A stretch of 64,000 bases of DNA from NCBI RefSeq assembly GCF_019933235.1, contig NZ_CP082945.1, positions 6,857,501-6,921,500 on the forward strand. The letters are read 5' to 3'. Below, piece by piece: positions 7,842-16,239 of the stretch. Under the pieces are notes generated by a model. That model saw only the letters and a list, made by a program, of their open reading frames with translations, was not told the origin of the DNA and did not search any database. Position 1 is the first letter of the stretch. Every line of letters begins with the position of its first letter. The stretch is from Streptomyces angustmyceticus (GTDB lineage Bacteria > Actinomycetota > Actinomycetes > Streptomycetales > Streptomycetaceae). Made by a program: the position numbers and the translations under genes.

Positions 7842-8666
7842 GTGATAGCCAAGCGCACCAGCCGCCTCGCCGCACTCGTCGCTCTTCCCGCCGCCCTGGC
7901 CCTCACCGTGGGCGCCTCGTCCCAGGCCGTCGCCCAGGGCACCGGAGCGTTCCAGATCAATCTGGCGCAGCTGAACAACTCCGGTTCCAAGGGCACGGCG
8001 ATGCTCAGCCTCCAGGGCAACCGGCTGACCGTGAAGATCGAGTCCGAGGGCCTCGTCCCCGGACAGCCCTCGGCCCAGCACCTCCACGGCTCCACCGACG
8101 GCCATGACTTCCACTGCCCGGACGCGAGCGATGACACCAACGGCGACGGTGTCCTCGACAACACCGAGGCCACGGTCGACTACGGCAACATCAACATCTC
8201 CCTCACCACCAAGGGCCCCACCGACATGATGAGCGGCCTCGCCGTCGACCGCATGCCCGTGGCGGACGCGCAGGGCAAGCTCTCCTACCAGCGCACGATC
8301 CCCGTCTCCCAGGCGGTGGTCGACCACATCAAGGACCTGCACATCGTGCAGCACGGCATCGACCGCAACAACAACAAGAAGTACGACTTCGACGGCGCGG
8401 GCAAGAGCGAACTCGATCCCAAATTGCCCCAGGAGGCCACCGCGCCGACCAACTGCGGCGAGGTCAAGGGCGCCGCGGTGGGCTCCATCCCCGTCGGCGG
8501 GGTCGAGACCGGAACCGGGCCCGTCAAGGAGCAAGGGGTGCCGATCGCCATGATGGGCGCCGGAGGCGTCGCCTTCGTGGCGGTGACCGGAGCGCTGGCC
8601 CTCGCGCGACGGCGCAGGAGCGTGCTCGCCACCGGGTGGCGCGGGAACAACGGGGGTGCCGCGTGA
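7842..8666 (+). CDS. secreted CHRD-domain-like protein with C-terminal membrane anchor
   Basis: 274 residues. A Sec signal peptide (about 1-30, ending AVAQG) is followed by a CHRD-like beta domain with TAMLSLQGNRLTVKIESEGL, PSAQHLHGSTDG and a VDYGNINISLTT strand. A low-charge spacer and a membrane helix at about 238-258 followed by RRRR come last. CHRD domains bind metal or ligand at the cell surface; the role here is unknown. GTG 7842 was chosen because it starts the signal peptide. The stop overlaps the sortase start (GTGA, 8663-8666), so the two are translationally coupled and the sortase may act on this or a related surface protein (inference). Confidence 0.75.
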   Translation: MIAKRTSRLAALVALPAALALTVGASSQAVAQGTGAFQINLAQLNNSGSKGTAMLSLQGNRLTVKIESEGLVPGQPSAQHLHGSTDGHDFHCPDASDDTNGDGVLDNTEATVDYGNINISLTTKGPTDMMSGLAVDRMPVADAQGKLSYQRTIPVSQAVVDHIKDLHIVQHGIDRNNNKKYDFDGAGKSELDPKLPQEATAPTNCGEVKGAAVGSIPVGGVETGTGPVKEQGVPIAMMGAGGVAFVAVTGALALARRRRSVLATGWRGNNGGAA

Positions 8667-9349
8667 GCCGCCGCAGCGAGAACACCGTGCCGACCGTACG
8701 CCGCCGGGGCCACCGCCTGCTCGGCTGCGCCCTCGCCGCGGCCTGCGCGAGCGTGCTGCTCGCCGGGTGCGGAGGGCAGGACGCGGCGGCGCCGCCCCCG
8801 TCGCTCCCCCCGGGGCAGTCGCCGGCCCCGGGCGGGGACACCTCCCACGACGGGGCGAGCGGCGGCGGATCCGGCAGCCGGGCCGCCGCCAGTATGCCGA
8901 AGTCGGTTCCCGAACGGCTCTCCATCCCCTCGCTGCAGGTCTCCTCCACGCTGGAGACGCTGGGGCAGCACACGAACGGGACCATGGAGACCCCGCGCGA
9001 TCCCGACAAGGCCGGCTGGTACCGGCCGGGGCCGACGCCCGGCTCCCGGGGACCGGCCGTGATCGCCGGCCATGTCACCTGGAACGGCAAGCCGTCGGTG
9101 TTCGAGAAGCTGTCGACGATGAAGGCCGGTGACACCATCGAGGTCGCCCGGCAGGACGGGAAGACCGCGAAGTTCACCGTCGACCGGGTCGCCCAGTACC
9201 CGAAGAACAAGTTCCCCACGGTCGAGGTGTACAAGAACCTCGACCACGCCGGCCTCCGCCTGATCACCTGCGGCGGCCGGTACAACGAGGGCCGGCACTA
9301 CTACCCGGACAACGTGGTGGTGTTCGCCAGCCTCACGGGCAGCGCGTAG
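8663..9349 (+). CDS. class F sortase, lipoprotein-like
   Basis: 228 residues. The signal ends in the lipobox-like LLAGC (Cys36), so the enzyme may be lipid-anchored. A Gly/Ser/Pro-rich spacer leads to the sortase barrel at about 82-225. Catalytic residues can be assigned as His137 (VIAGHVTW), Cys203 (LRLITCGG) and an Arg (Arg206 or Arg211). The ITCGG active-site loop is the class F pattern. Sortases cleave a sorting signal and join proteins to cell-wall peptidoglycan or to each other. The start overlaps the CHRD gene stop by 4 bases. No LPXTG-type substrate is visible in this window. Confidence 0.85.
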   Translation: MSRRSENTVPTVRRRGHRLLGCALAAACASVLLAGCGGQDAAAPPPSLPPGQSPAPGGDTSHDGASGGGSGSRAAASMPKSVPERLSIPSLQVSSTLETLGQHTNGTMETPRDPDKAGWYRPGPTPGSRGPAVIAGHVTWNGKPSVFEKLSTMKAGDTIEVARQDGKTAKFTVDRVAQYPKNKFPTVEVYKNLDHAGLRLITCGGRYNEGRHYYPDNVVVFASLTGSA

Positions 9350-9369
9350 GCCGCAGCGGTGAGAGCGGG

Positions 9370-9409
9370 CCGGCGGCCCGGCGTCCCCCGCGGACGGCCG
9401 GGCCGCCGG
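9370..9409. terminator. strong hairpin after the CHRD-sortase operon
   Basis: A perfect 13-bp stem (CCGGCGGCCCGGC at 9370-9382 pairing with 9397-9409) with a 14-base loop, 21 bases after the sortase stop. There is no U-tract, as is usual in streptomycetes. Confidence 0.75.
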
Positions 9410-9478
9410 ATCGCGCGCGCCGGGCAACCGACATACTGCGTGCGATCGTTCTGCTCCACCCGAAGGGAACCCCGCACC

Positions 9479-10684
9479 GTGACCTCCACCCCCTCCCTCG
9501 TCACACGCACCCGTGTCGTCATCGTCGGCGCCGGGCCCGCCGGGCTCACCGTGGCGAACCTGCTGCGCGCCGCCGGAGTCGACTGTGTGCTGCTGGAGGC
9601 GGAGAGCAGGGAGTTCATCGAGCGGCGCCCGCGCGCCGGGTTCATCGAGGAGTGGGTGGTGCACGCGCTGACCCGCCACGGCCTGGCCGACCGGCTGCTC
9701 GAACGGGCCGAAAGGCAGGGGGAGTTCGAGTTCCGCTTCGAGGGCGAGCGGCACACCGTGCGGACGGGGGAGCTGTCGGGTCGGCGCCACTACGTCTATC
9801 CGCAGCCGCTGTTGGTGACCGACCTCGTGGCGTCGTATGCGGACAAGGCGGGCGGGGAGGTGCGCTTCGGCGTACGCGAGGTGGAGCTGCACGACATCGA
9901 CGGGGACCGGCCTGCGGTCTCCTACACCGACCCGGCGACCGGCGCCCGGCACCGCGTCGAGTGCGACTTCATCGCGGGCTGCGACGGCGCGCGCGGGGTG
10001 AGCCGGGCGGCCATACCCGACGGCCGGACGGTCCTCACCCGCCACGACCACGGCGTCGCCTGGCTCGCGCTCCTCGCCGAGGCGCCGCCGTCCGCCGACG
10101 GTGTGGTCTTCGGTATCCACGAGCGCGGATTCGGTGCCCACATGGCCCGCAGCCCCGAGGTCACCCGCTACTACCTCGAGGTCGACCCCGGCGAGGACGC
10201 CGGGAACTGGCCGCACGCCCGGGTGTGGGACGAGCTGCAGACCCGGCTCGCCGCCGCCGGCGCACCGCCGCTGACCGAAGGACCGCTGATCGAGAAGGTG
10301 GTCCTGGACATGCACGACTACGTCGTGGAGCCGATGTCCTACGGCCGGGTCTACCTGGCGGGCGAATCGGCGCATCTCGTCGCGCCGATCGCCGCCAAGG
10401 GCATGAACCTCGCGATCCATGACGCGCTGCTCCTCGGCGAGGCGCTGATCGCGCACTACCGGGGCGACGACAGCGGCCTCGAAGGCTATGGGGAGGCCGC
10501 TCTGCGGCGGATCTGGCAGTACATGGAGTTCTCGCAATGGCTCTCCCGCGTGCTGCACGGCGCCTCGTCCGGCGACCGGTTCCGGGCGGGCACGGCGTCC
10601 GCGCGCCTGCGGCGGCTGCTGGGTTCCGAGTCCGCGGCGCGGGCCTTCGCGGGGCTGTACCACGGCGAGGGCGCCGATCTGTAG
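9479..10684 (+). CDS. pobA: 4-hydroxybenzoate 3-monooxygenase-type flavoprotein
   Basis: 401 residues, the usual size for PobA. It has an N-terminal FAD motif VVIVGAGPAGLTVANLL (about 12-28), the DG motif FIAGCDGARGVSR (about 165) and the second FAD motif GRVYLAGESAHLVAPIAAKG (about 290-310), followed by NLAIHDALLLGEAL. The segment EFIERRPRAGFIEEWVV fits PobA substrate-binding loops. The expected reaction is NAD(P)H- and O2-dependent ring hydroxylation of 4-hydroxybenzoate to protocatechuate. GTG 9479 follows CGAAGGGA. No pca genes or PobR are adjacent, so the exact substrate is inferred. Confidence 0.85.
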   Translation: MTSTPSLVTRTRVVIVGAGPAGLTVANLLRAAGVDCVLLEAESREFIERRPRAGFIEEWVVHALTRHGLADRLLERAERQGEFEFRFEGERHTVRTGELSGRRHYVYPQPLLVTDLVASYADKAGGEVRFGVREVELHDIDGDRPAVSYTDPATGARHRVECDFIAGCDGARGVSRAAIPDGRTVLTRHDHGVAWLALLAEAPPSADGVVFGIHERGFGAHMARSPEVTRYYLEVDPGEDAGNWPHARVWDELQTRLAAAGAPPLTEGPLIEKVVLDMHDYVVEPMSYGRVYLAGESAHLVAPIAAKGMNLAIHDALLLGEALIAHYRGDDSGLEGYGEAALRRIWQYMEFSQWLSRVLHGASSGDRFRAGTASARLRRLLGSESAARAFAGLYHGEGADL

Positions 10685-10858
10685 GGTCGGGGGTGTACGT
10701 ACCCGCACCGCACCTCCGTGGGGTGATTCACAACCCGGAGCGGGGTGGGCCCCGGTGGGCCGGGTACGCGGCCTCATGATCACCGGGCGGGACACCGGTG
10801 TGAAGTGGTAGAAAGTCGGCGAAAAGCATCGCTGAGACTCCGAGGAAGGGAGACGCCC

Positions 10859-10936
10859 ATGTCATCCAAGCGCCGTCGTAAGAAGAAGGCCCGTCGCAAG
10901 AACGGTGCCAACCACGGCAAGCGGCCCCAGTCCTGA
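10859..10936 (+). CDS. very small basic protein, probable 50S ribosomal protein bL37-like
   Basis: 25 residues starting MSSKRRRKKKARRKN and ending ANHGKRPQS. The run of Lys/Arg and the C-terminal ANHGKRP motif resemble the roughly 24-residue actinobacterial ribosomal protein bL37 known from mycobacterial ribosome structures (from memory, not searched). ATG 10859 has a good ribosome site, GAGGAAGGGAGA, 7 bases upstream. It is monocistronic and followed by a long hairpin at 10979-11024. The coding start is clear; the ribosomal assignment is likely but not proved. Confidence 0.65.
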   Translation: MSSKRRRKKKARRKNGANHGKRPQS

Positions 10937-10978
10937 ACTGAGGGCGCCGGCCGGAGGACCTCCCCGAGAGGGGGTTCT

Positions 10979-11024
10979 CTGTGGGCTCCTCGCCTCCGCT
11001 CCGGCGGACGCGAGGAGCCCACAG
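10979..11024. terminator. bidirectional terminator, nested perfect hairpin
   Basis: A 15-bp perfect stem (CTGTGGGCTCCTCGC at 10979-10993 with 11010-11024) enclosing a 5-bp inner stem (TCCGC/GCGGA). It lies between the convergent bL37-like gene and the serine hydrolase gene, whose stop is 18 bases beyond. Confidence 0.9.
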
Positions 11025-11041
11025 TGGTCAGCGCACCGTGG

Positions 11042-12253
11042 TCACGGCCTGGTCAGCGCCTCGGCTATGCGCTGGGTGGCCTGCGCCTGGGTGGCGTCGC
11101 GACGGACCGGGTTGAACGAGAGGACCGCGCGCCGCTGTTGATCGCGGGTGGCGAACAGGGCCGAGCAGTAGCCGTACCGTTCACCGGTCTTGCCCCAGAG
11201 GGTGATGCCGTTCAGCGTGACGGTCTGCAGGCCGGCGCTGTAACGCGCGGGACTGCCGTCCAGCATGCGCACCTCGCCGGGAGGCAGGGTGAACATCCGC
11301 TCCAGCTCCCGGGGCGGCAGGAGTTCACCCGAGAACAGGGCGGTCAGGAACCGGTCCAGATCGCCGGTGTGGGAGATCATCTCGCCCTCTCCCCAGGCGA
11401 GCGACTGGTCGAACGCGGTGATGTCCCGCAGTGCACCGTCCGTCATCTTCAGATAGCCGTGCACATGGGGCCCATGGATGCGCGGGTCGTCGCCGGGCAC
11501 ACGGGTGTGCCGCAGGCCCAGCGGGCGCAGCAGGCGAGCGGTGATCACCTCGCCGTAGCGGCGCCCCGTCAGCGCCTCGATCAGGAGCGCCAGCAGGACG
11601 TAGTTGATGCCCCGGTACTCCTGCCGGGTGCCCGGGGCGAACTTCATGGCATCGTTCGGGATCAGCGCCACGATCCGGTGGGGCGTCCACCGGTCGTAGC
11701 GGTGCCGCACGAGGGTCTCCGGGACGGAGAGGTCGTAGGGCAGCTCCCGCTCGTCGGGGAGACCACTGGTGTGCCGCAGCAACTGCAGCACCGTGATCGG
11801 CGGGAAGCGCGACGGGAGCAGGCCCGGCAGGAACCGCTGGACGGGCGTCTCCAGCGAGAGGCGGCGTTCGGCCGCGAGCTGCAGCACCACCGTCGCCACG
11901 AACACCTTGGTGATACTGCCGATCCGGAAGGTGTCCCGCTCATGGATCGCCCGGCCGCTGACCCGGTCGGCGACGCCCGCGGTGCCGTACCACCGCCCCG
12001 CCGAGCCGCTCACCCGCAGCTGGGACCCGGTCAGCTGCGGATGCGCCAGGTCGCCTATGGCGGCCCGCAGCGCCGGGACGTTCAGCGGGGGAACGGGCGC
12101 GGGCGCCGGACCGGGCCGCGGCGGCGGACCGTCCGATGAGCGGGCCGCGGTCGGCCGGGCGGCGGCCCGCGCGGGGCCCGCGGTCGCGACGGCCACCGCA
12201 CCGGCCAGCGCGGTGCCCACAACTGCCCTGCGGGACAAGGGAGAAGGACTCAT
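11042..12253 (-). CDS. secreted serine hydrolase, beta-lactamase class C / D,D-carboxypeptidase family
   Basis: 403 residues. The N-terminus SRRAVVGTALAGAVAVATAG looks like a Tat signal (twin Arg, then a hydrophobic core), followed by a Pro-rich linker. The catalytic domain begins at about 65 and has the S-x-x-K motif GSITK (Ser113, Lys116), a Tyr-x-Asn motif in EYRGINYVLL, and a KTG box in LWGKTGERYG near 363. All three active-site motifs are intact. Family members trim peptidoglycan D-Ala-D-Ala or hydrolyse esters and amides; resistance cannot be inferred. ATG 12253 is the first start that yields the signal peptide. Confidence 0.85.
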   Translation of the reverse strand: MSPSPLSRRAVVGTALAGAVAVATAGPARAAARPTAARSSDGPPPRPGPAPAPVPPLNVPALRAAIGDLAHPQLTGSQLRVSGSAGRWYGTAGVADRVSGRAIHERDTFRIGSITKVFVATVVLQLAAERRLSLETPVQRFLPGLLPSRFPPITVLQLLRHTSGLPDERELPYDLSVPETLVRHRYDRWTPHRIVALIPNDAMKFAPGTRQEYRGINYVLLALLIEALTGRRYGEVITARLLRPLGLRHTRVPGDDPRIHGPHVHGYLKMTDGALRDITAFDQSLAWGEGEMISHTGDLDRFLTALFSGELLPPRELERMFTLPPGEVRMLDGSPARYSAGLQTVTLNGITLWGKTGERYGYCSALFATRDQQRRAVLSFNPVRRDATQAQATQRIAEALTRP

Positions 12254-12565
12254 GTCGAACAGCTTTCCGGAGTCCGCCCGTACCGGCCTCAGGGATCTCC
12301 CTGAACCGCCCCTGATCCGCCACGAGCGCATCCCTGAGCCCCTGCGGGTACGCCCCTGAGCCGTTCCGGACGCGGTCCCGAACCGGCTCCGGACACGCCC
12401 CTGACAACACGCCCCTGACAACGCGCCCCGAGCCGCGCGTCTCCACGCCGCCTGTTCGCGGTCCGGCTCGCCGCCCGGTCGCCGCGTGCCCGCCCGGCAG
12501 CCGAGTAGAGGGAGCCGTGGCCGAGGCTTAGCGTGGAGGGAGTTCCCACACGGAGGGGGCCTGCC
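12254..12565. other. divergent intergenic region with short tandem repeat
   Basis: 312 bases between the divergent serine hydrolase and membrane protein genes. It contains two exact tandem copies of ACACGCCCCTGACA (12393-12406, 12407-12420) and a further partial copy. GGAGGG and GGAGGGGG precede the ATG at 12566. No gene is seen. Confidence 0.6.
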
Positions 12566-13396
12566 ATGTCACTCGGCCAGCGGGAGAGCGCCGCCGGCGG
12601 GCGGCTGTCGCAGTTGCTCGACAGCCCCGTCCTCGGGATGACGCCCTGGATCGCGATGTCCGTGCTGGTCGGGCCGGGCCGCTACGAACTGGCGGTCGCC
12701 ATCGCGCTGGCCCTCGCCGTGGCGATCGTCGTCATCGGCCGGAGACGGCGGCCCGGGAGTTCCTTCAAAATCCTGGAGATCGCCGATGTCGTCTTCTTCG
12801 CGGCGTTGGCGGTCATCGGCATCGTCGCCTCCCCGGGCACCCTTCGCTGGCTGGAGAATTACTCGGGAGAGGTTTCGAATATCGCGCTCCTGGCGATTTC
12901 CCTCGGCTCCATGGCGATCGGAGTGCCCTTCACCGTGCAGTACGCCAGGGAACAAGTACCCCGCGAGTTCTGGGACAATCCCAGATTCCTGCGCACCAAT
13001 TACTACATCACGGGAGTGTGGGGTGCCGCTTTCGGGGTGGCGGCAATAGCGGGCGCCTATGGCGATCTGGTGCTGCACAATTCCAATAACCTGTGGACGG
13101 GGTGGATCATCCAAATCGCCGCCATCATCGTCGCGCTCCGTTTCACCGAGTGGTATCCGGACGTCGTACGCGCGCGGGCCCGCCGCGAAGCAGGGCAGCC
13201 GGGACCGGAGGAACCGCCGGTCAGCGACCTGCTCCTGCCGCTCGTCGGCTATCTCACCCCGGTGGGCATCATCGTCCTCGCCTTCGGGGCGGGGCCCACG
13301 TGGCTGGGCATCGCGCTGATCGTCGTGGGGGTGCTGCTCGTCAAATCGTTGAACCGGCCCTCGCCGGCCGGGCCCGATGCGGGCGGCAGCGCATGA
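12566..13396 (+). CDS. polytopic membrane protein of unknown function
   Basis: 276 residues with about seven hydrophobic stretches, for example YELAVAIALALAVAIVVIG, VVFFAALAVIGIVAS, ITGVWGAAFGVAAIAGAYG, WIIQIAAIIVALRF and GIALIVVGVLLVKSL. Charged loops contain REQVPREFWDNPRF and RFTEWYPDVVRARARREAG. I do not recognise a catalytic motif. The middle part (about 12840-13090) uses more A/T-ending codons (AAT, ATT, ATA) than its neighbours, a mild sign of different ancestry. It starts after CGGAGGGGGC. It could be a streptomycete-specific integral membrane family. Confidence 0.7.
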   Translation: MSLGQRESAAGGRLSQLLDSPVLGMTPWIAMSVLVGPGRYELAVAIALALAVAIVVIGRRRRPGSSFKILEIADVVFFAALAVIGIVASPGTLRWLENYSGEVSNIALLAISLGSMAIGVPFTVQYAREQVPREFWDNPRFLRTNYYITGVWGAAFGVAAIAGAYGDLVLHNSNNLWTGWIIQIAAIIVALRFTEWYPDVVRARARREAGQPGPEEPPVSDLLLPLVGYLTPVGIIVLAFGAGPTWLGIALIVVGVLLVKSLNRPSPAGPDAGGSA

Positions 13397-13442
13397 CGGG
13401 CGGGTAAATGCCCCGGTTGGCGCCCGCCGGTACCCGGTGACC

Positions 13443-13454
13443 TAGACTCGATGG
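13443..13454 (+). promoter_or_regulatory. leaderless promoter -10 element
   Basis: TAGACT at 13443-13448 lies 6 bases before ATG 13455, so the transcript should begin at or next to the start codon. No Shine-Dalgarno is present. Confidence 0.55.
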
Positions 13455-13778
13455 ATGATCTTCATTGTCGTCAAGTTCCCCGTGAAGCCCGAGCACGCCG
13501 AAGAGTGGCCGCAGCACGTCGAATCCTTCACCAGCGCCACCCGCGCCGAGCCCGGCAACCTGTGGTTCGAATGGTCCCGCAGCATCGAGGACCCGAACAC
13601 CTATGTCCTGGTCGAGGCATTCAAGGACGACGCCGCCGAGGCGCACGTCAATTCCGACCACTTCCGCGCCGGAATCGAGACGATGCGCCCGCTGCTGCGC
13701 CGCACCCCGGACATCGTCAGCACCACCATCGAGGGCGCGAACGGCTGGAGCGCGATGGGCGAGATCACCATCGACTGA
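13455..13778 (+). CDS. antibiotic biosynthesis monooxygenase (ABM) domain protein, putative quinol monooxygenase
   Basis: 107 residues, a single ABM ferredoxin-like fold. IFIVVKFPVKPEHAEEW opens the fold, EPGNLWFEWSRSIEDPNTYVLVEAFKDDAAEAHVNSDHFR carries the core, and MRPLLRRTPDIVSTTIEG closes it. This order matches YgiN-type quinol monooxygenases, which oxidise quinols or polyketide-like aromatics without cofactor. The gene appears monocistronic. A -10-like TAGACT 6 bases upstream of ATG and the absence of a ribosome site indicate a leaderless message. Confidence 0.8.
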   Translation: MIFIVVKFPVKPEHAEEWPQHVESFTSATRAEPGNLWFEWSRSIEDPNTYVLVEAFKDDAAEAHVNSDHFRAGIETMRPLLRRTPDIVSTTIEGANGWSAMGEITID

Positions 13779-13860
13779 CGCCCGCTACGGAGCGGCCCGG
13801 CCGGCCCGCGACGAGGACCCGGCCGGCCCGCGATGCCGAGGTCGCCAACTGCCCGATCCG

Positions 13861-15183
13861 CTAGGCCGACGGCACCAAGTGCCCGACGAACCAGTCCCGG
13901 GCGAGTTCGGCGACCTGCTGCAGGGCACCGCTCTCCTCGAAGAGATGGGTGGCGCCGGGCACGATTTCCAGCCGGGTCTCCGCCCGCAGGGCCGCCTCGG
14001 CCTCGCGGTTGAGGTCGAGGACCAAGGGGTCGTTGCCGCCCACGATGAGCAGTGTCGGCGCCCGTACGCCGGGGAGCAGCGGCCCGGCGAGGTCGGGGCG
14101 GCCGCCGCGGGAGACCACGGCACCGATGTCCGCGTCGGGGGCGGCGGCCGCCCGCAGCGCCGCCGCCGCCCCGGTGCTGGCTCCGAAGTAGCCCACCGGA
14201 CCGGCGAAGCGGCCGCGCAGCCACCCGGTGGCGTCCGTCAGCCGCCCGGCGAGGGTCTCGATGTCGAAGACGTTCGCCCGGTTGGCTTCCTCTGCCGGTG
14301 TGAGCAGGTCGAAGAGCAGGGTGCCCAGACCCGCCTCGTTGAGGGCGGCGGCGACCAGCCGGTTGCGCGGGCTGTGCCGGCTGCTGCCCGAGCCGTGGGC
14401 GAACATCACCACGGCCCCGGCGCCCGCCGGCACGGTGAGGTCCCCGGTGAGCCGGAACCCGGCGGCGTCGATCGCCACCTCCTCCGCGATGTCCGTCTCC
14501 GGATCCGCCCCTTCCGGGGCTCCGGCGGTCGGCCCGGGGCCGGCCGACGCCCGTGCCAGCAGTGCGACGACCTCGTCGTCCGGGGTCTGGGAGAAGTCCT
14601 GGTACCACTCGCCGACGGCGGAGAAGGAGAACGGGGTGGAGAGGCAGACGAATTCATCGGCCGCGCCGCGCAGCCGCTCGGCCGCGTCCGGCGGCGCCAC
14701 GGGCACCGCGAGCACCACCCGGGCCGCGCCGTGCGCCCGTACCACCTCGCAGGCGGCCGCCGCGGTGGCGCCCGTCGCGATCCCGTCGTCCACGACGACG
14801 GCCGTCCGGCCGGCGAGGTCGAGCCGTGGCCGCCCGGCGCGGAAGCGCTCCGCCTGCCGGGTCAGCTCGGCCGCCTCGGCGTGCTCCACGGATGCCAGGT
14901 CCGCCTCGTCGAGCCGGCCACGGCGCACGATGTCGTCGCTGATCACCCGTACGCCGCCCTCGCCGATGGCGCCGAAGCCCAGCTCGCGCTGGTAGGGAAC
15001 CCCCAGCTTGCGGACCACGATCACATCGAGCGGGGCCCGCAGCGCCCGGGCCACTTGGAAGGCCACCGGGACCCCGCCGCGCGGCAGGCCCAGCACGACG
15101 GGCTCTTCCCCCTGCAGGTGCCGCAGCGATCCGGCGAGGCGCTGCCCCGCGTCCGCGCGGTCGGTGAACAGCACAGTGTGCAC
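13861..15183 (-). CDS. phosphoribosyltransferase-dienelactone hydrolase fusion protein
   Basis: 440 residues. Residues 1-205 form a phosphoribosyltransferase domain with LGLPRGGVPVAFQVARAL and the PRPP loop AVVVDDGIATGATA. Residues 230-440 form an alpha/beta hydrolase of the dienelactone hydrolase type, with nucleophile Ser in GYFGASTGAA, Asp in VGGNDPL and His in GATHLF. Both active sites appear intact. The same fusion occurs in mycobacteria as Rv0571c, a member of the DosR regulon (known from memory). Its presence 10 kb from DevS/DevR fits that theme, although no DevR-type palindrome is visible before GTG 15183. Substrates are unknown. Confidence 0.85.
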   Translation of the reverse strand: MHTVLFTDRADAGQRLAGSLRHLQGEEPVVLGLPRGGVPVAFQVARALRAPLDVIVVRKLGVPYQRELGFGAIGEGGVRVISDDIVRRGRLDEADLASVEHAEAAELTRQAERFRAGRPRLDLAGRTAVVVDDGIATGATAAAACEVVRAHGAARVVLAVPVAPPDAAERLRGAADEFVCLSTPFSFSAVGEWYQDFSQTPDDEVVALLARASAGPGPTAGAPEGADPETDIAEEVAIDAAGFRLTGDLTVPAGAGAVVMFAHGSGSSRHSPRNRLVAAALNEAGLGTLLFDLLTPAEEANRANVFDIETLAGRLTDATGWLRGRFAGPVGYFGASTGAAAALRAAAAPDADIGAVVSRGGRPDLAGPLLPGVRAPTLLIVGGNDPLVLDLNREAEAALRAETRLEIVPGATHLFEESGALQQVAELARDWFVGHLVPSA

Positions 15184-15308
15184 CCCCTAGCCAGGGGAGA
15201 CGATTTGCCGCGTCCACACCTCACTTCGAAGTAACCCCATCCACGGGGGCTTCGCAAGTCGGGCCGCCGTGGTGCCAGGAGGCCGGCCCGGCTCCGGACG
15301 GCGGTGGT

Positions 15309-15320
15309 TACCGTCGGCGT
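15309..15320 (+). promoter_or_regulatory. leaderless promoter -10 element of truncated HAD gene
   Basis: TACCGT at 15309-15314 is 6 bases from ATG 15321 and no Shine-Dalgarno is present. The promoter appears to have survived loss of the gene's 3' part. Confidence 0.45.
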
Positions 15321-15640
15321 ATGAAGGGAATCCGAGCGGTCCTGATCGACATCGACGGCGTGCTCACCGTGTCCTGGAAGGCGCTGCCCGGCGCGGTGGC
15401 GGCCATGGCACGGCTGCGCGCCGCGGGGCTCCCGCTGGTGCTGGTCACCAACACCACCTCGCGGACCCGCGCCGCGGTCGCCGGGCGGCTGGCCGGAGAG
15501 GGATTTCCCGTCGGCGTCGACGACATTCTGACCGCGCCCGCCGTCACCGCCGCCTACCTGCGCGAACACCATCCGCAGGCCCGCTGCCGGCTGATCAACA
15601 CCGGAGATGTCGGGGAGGATCTGGCCGGCGCGTCCCCCGT
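15321..15640 (+). pseudogene. truncated HAD-superfamily IIA hydrolase
   Basis: The frame opens with MKGIRAVLIDIDGVLTVSW, carrying the HAD nucleophile motif DIDGV, then LPLVLVTNTTSRTRAAVAG (HAD motif II region) and AYLREHHPQARCRLINTGDV. Similarity to the roughly 260-residue HAD IIA family stops near codon 105 (about 15636). The cap domain and the lysine and acidic motifs III/IV are missing. Beyond that the frame is Arg/Gly-rich and lies antisense to the reductase gene, whose stop is at 15661. The truncation therefore seems to coincide with arrival of the neighbouring segment. Confidence 0.75.
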
Positions 15641-15660
15641 AGGCCGTGGACGCGGGCCGG

Positions 15661-16239
15661 TCAGCGTGTCGCGGTGTCCTCGGCGCGCCGGTAGTGGAGG
15701 AGGACGACGCCGTTGCCGAAGGACCGGGTCCCGGCGAGCCGCAGCGGGGTCCTGGCGTCGGTGGCCGGGAACAGCGGCTTGCCCCGGCCGATGAGGACCG
15801 GGTGGACGTGGACGCGGTACTCGTCGATCAGATCGTGCGCCATGAAGGCGGCGGCGAGACCGGCGCCGCCGAGCGCCATGTCCCCGCCCGGCTGCGCCTT
15901 CAGCGCCATGATCTCCTCGGGGACGACATCGCGCATGACGCGGGTGTTCCCGTCGGCCCGTTCCAGGGTCCGGGAGAAAACGATCTTGGGCATCTCCCGC
16001 CAGATCCCGGCGAACTCGGCCATCGGCCCCGAGAGGGAGGGATCGGCGTCCGCGGTCGGCCAGAAACCCGCCATGAGTTCATGGGTGACCCGGCCGCTCA
16101 GGAAGGCGCCCATCGTCTTGAGGTGGTCGTTGAAGTACTGGTGCAGCTCGTCGTCCACCTGGTGCCAGTCGATCTCGCGGTCCGGTCCCTCGATGAAACC
16201 GTCCAGGGACACCGACATGGACAAGACGATCTTTCTCAT
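15661..16239 (-). CDS. RibD/dihydrofolate reductase-like C-terminal domain protein
   Basis: 192 residues of the YyaP/YwjB-like family: RKIVLSMSVSLDGFIEGPD at the N-terminus, then FLSGRVTHELMAGFWP, KIVFSRTLERADGNTRVM, GGDMALGGAGLAAAFMAHDL and VHPVLIGRGKPLF. Such proteins bind NADPH and reduce pterin- or flavin-related substrates, but the natural substrate is usually unknown. ATG 16239 gives the canonical start. The gene abuts the HAD relic (21 bases), suggesting it moved in with, or caused, that deletion. Confidence 0.8.
   Translation of the reverse strand: MRKIVLSMSVSLDGFIEGPDREIDWHQVDDELHQYFNDHLKTMGAFLSGRVTHELMAGFWPTADADPSLSGPMAEFAGIWREMPKIVFSRTLERADGNTRVMRDVVPEEIMALKAQPGGDMALGGAGLAAAFMAHDLIDEYRVHVHPVLIGRGKPLFPATDARTPLRLAGTRSFGNGVVLLHYRRAEDTATR

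Noticed and set aside
8285..10795. Long minus-strand open frame opposite the sortase and pobA genes
   Set aside because: It is open only because of third-position GC bias; the translation is repetitive Arg/Gly/Val with no domain, and the plus-strand genes have clear motifs.
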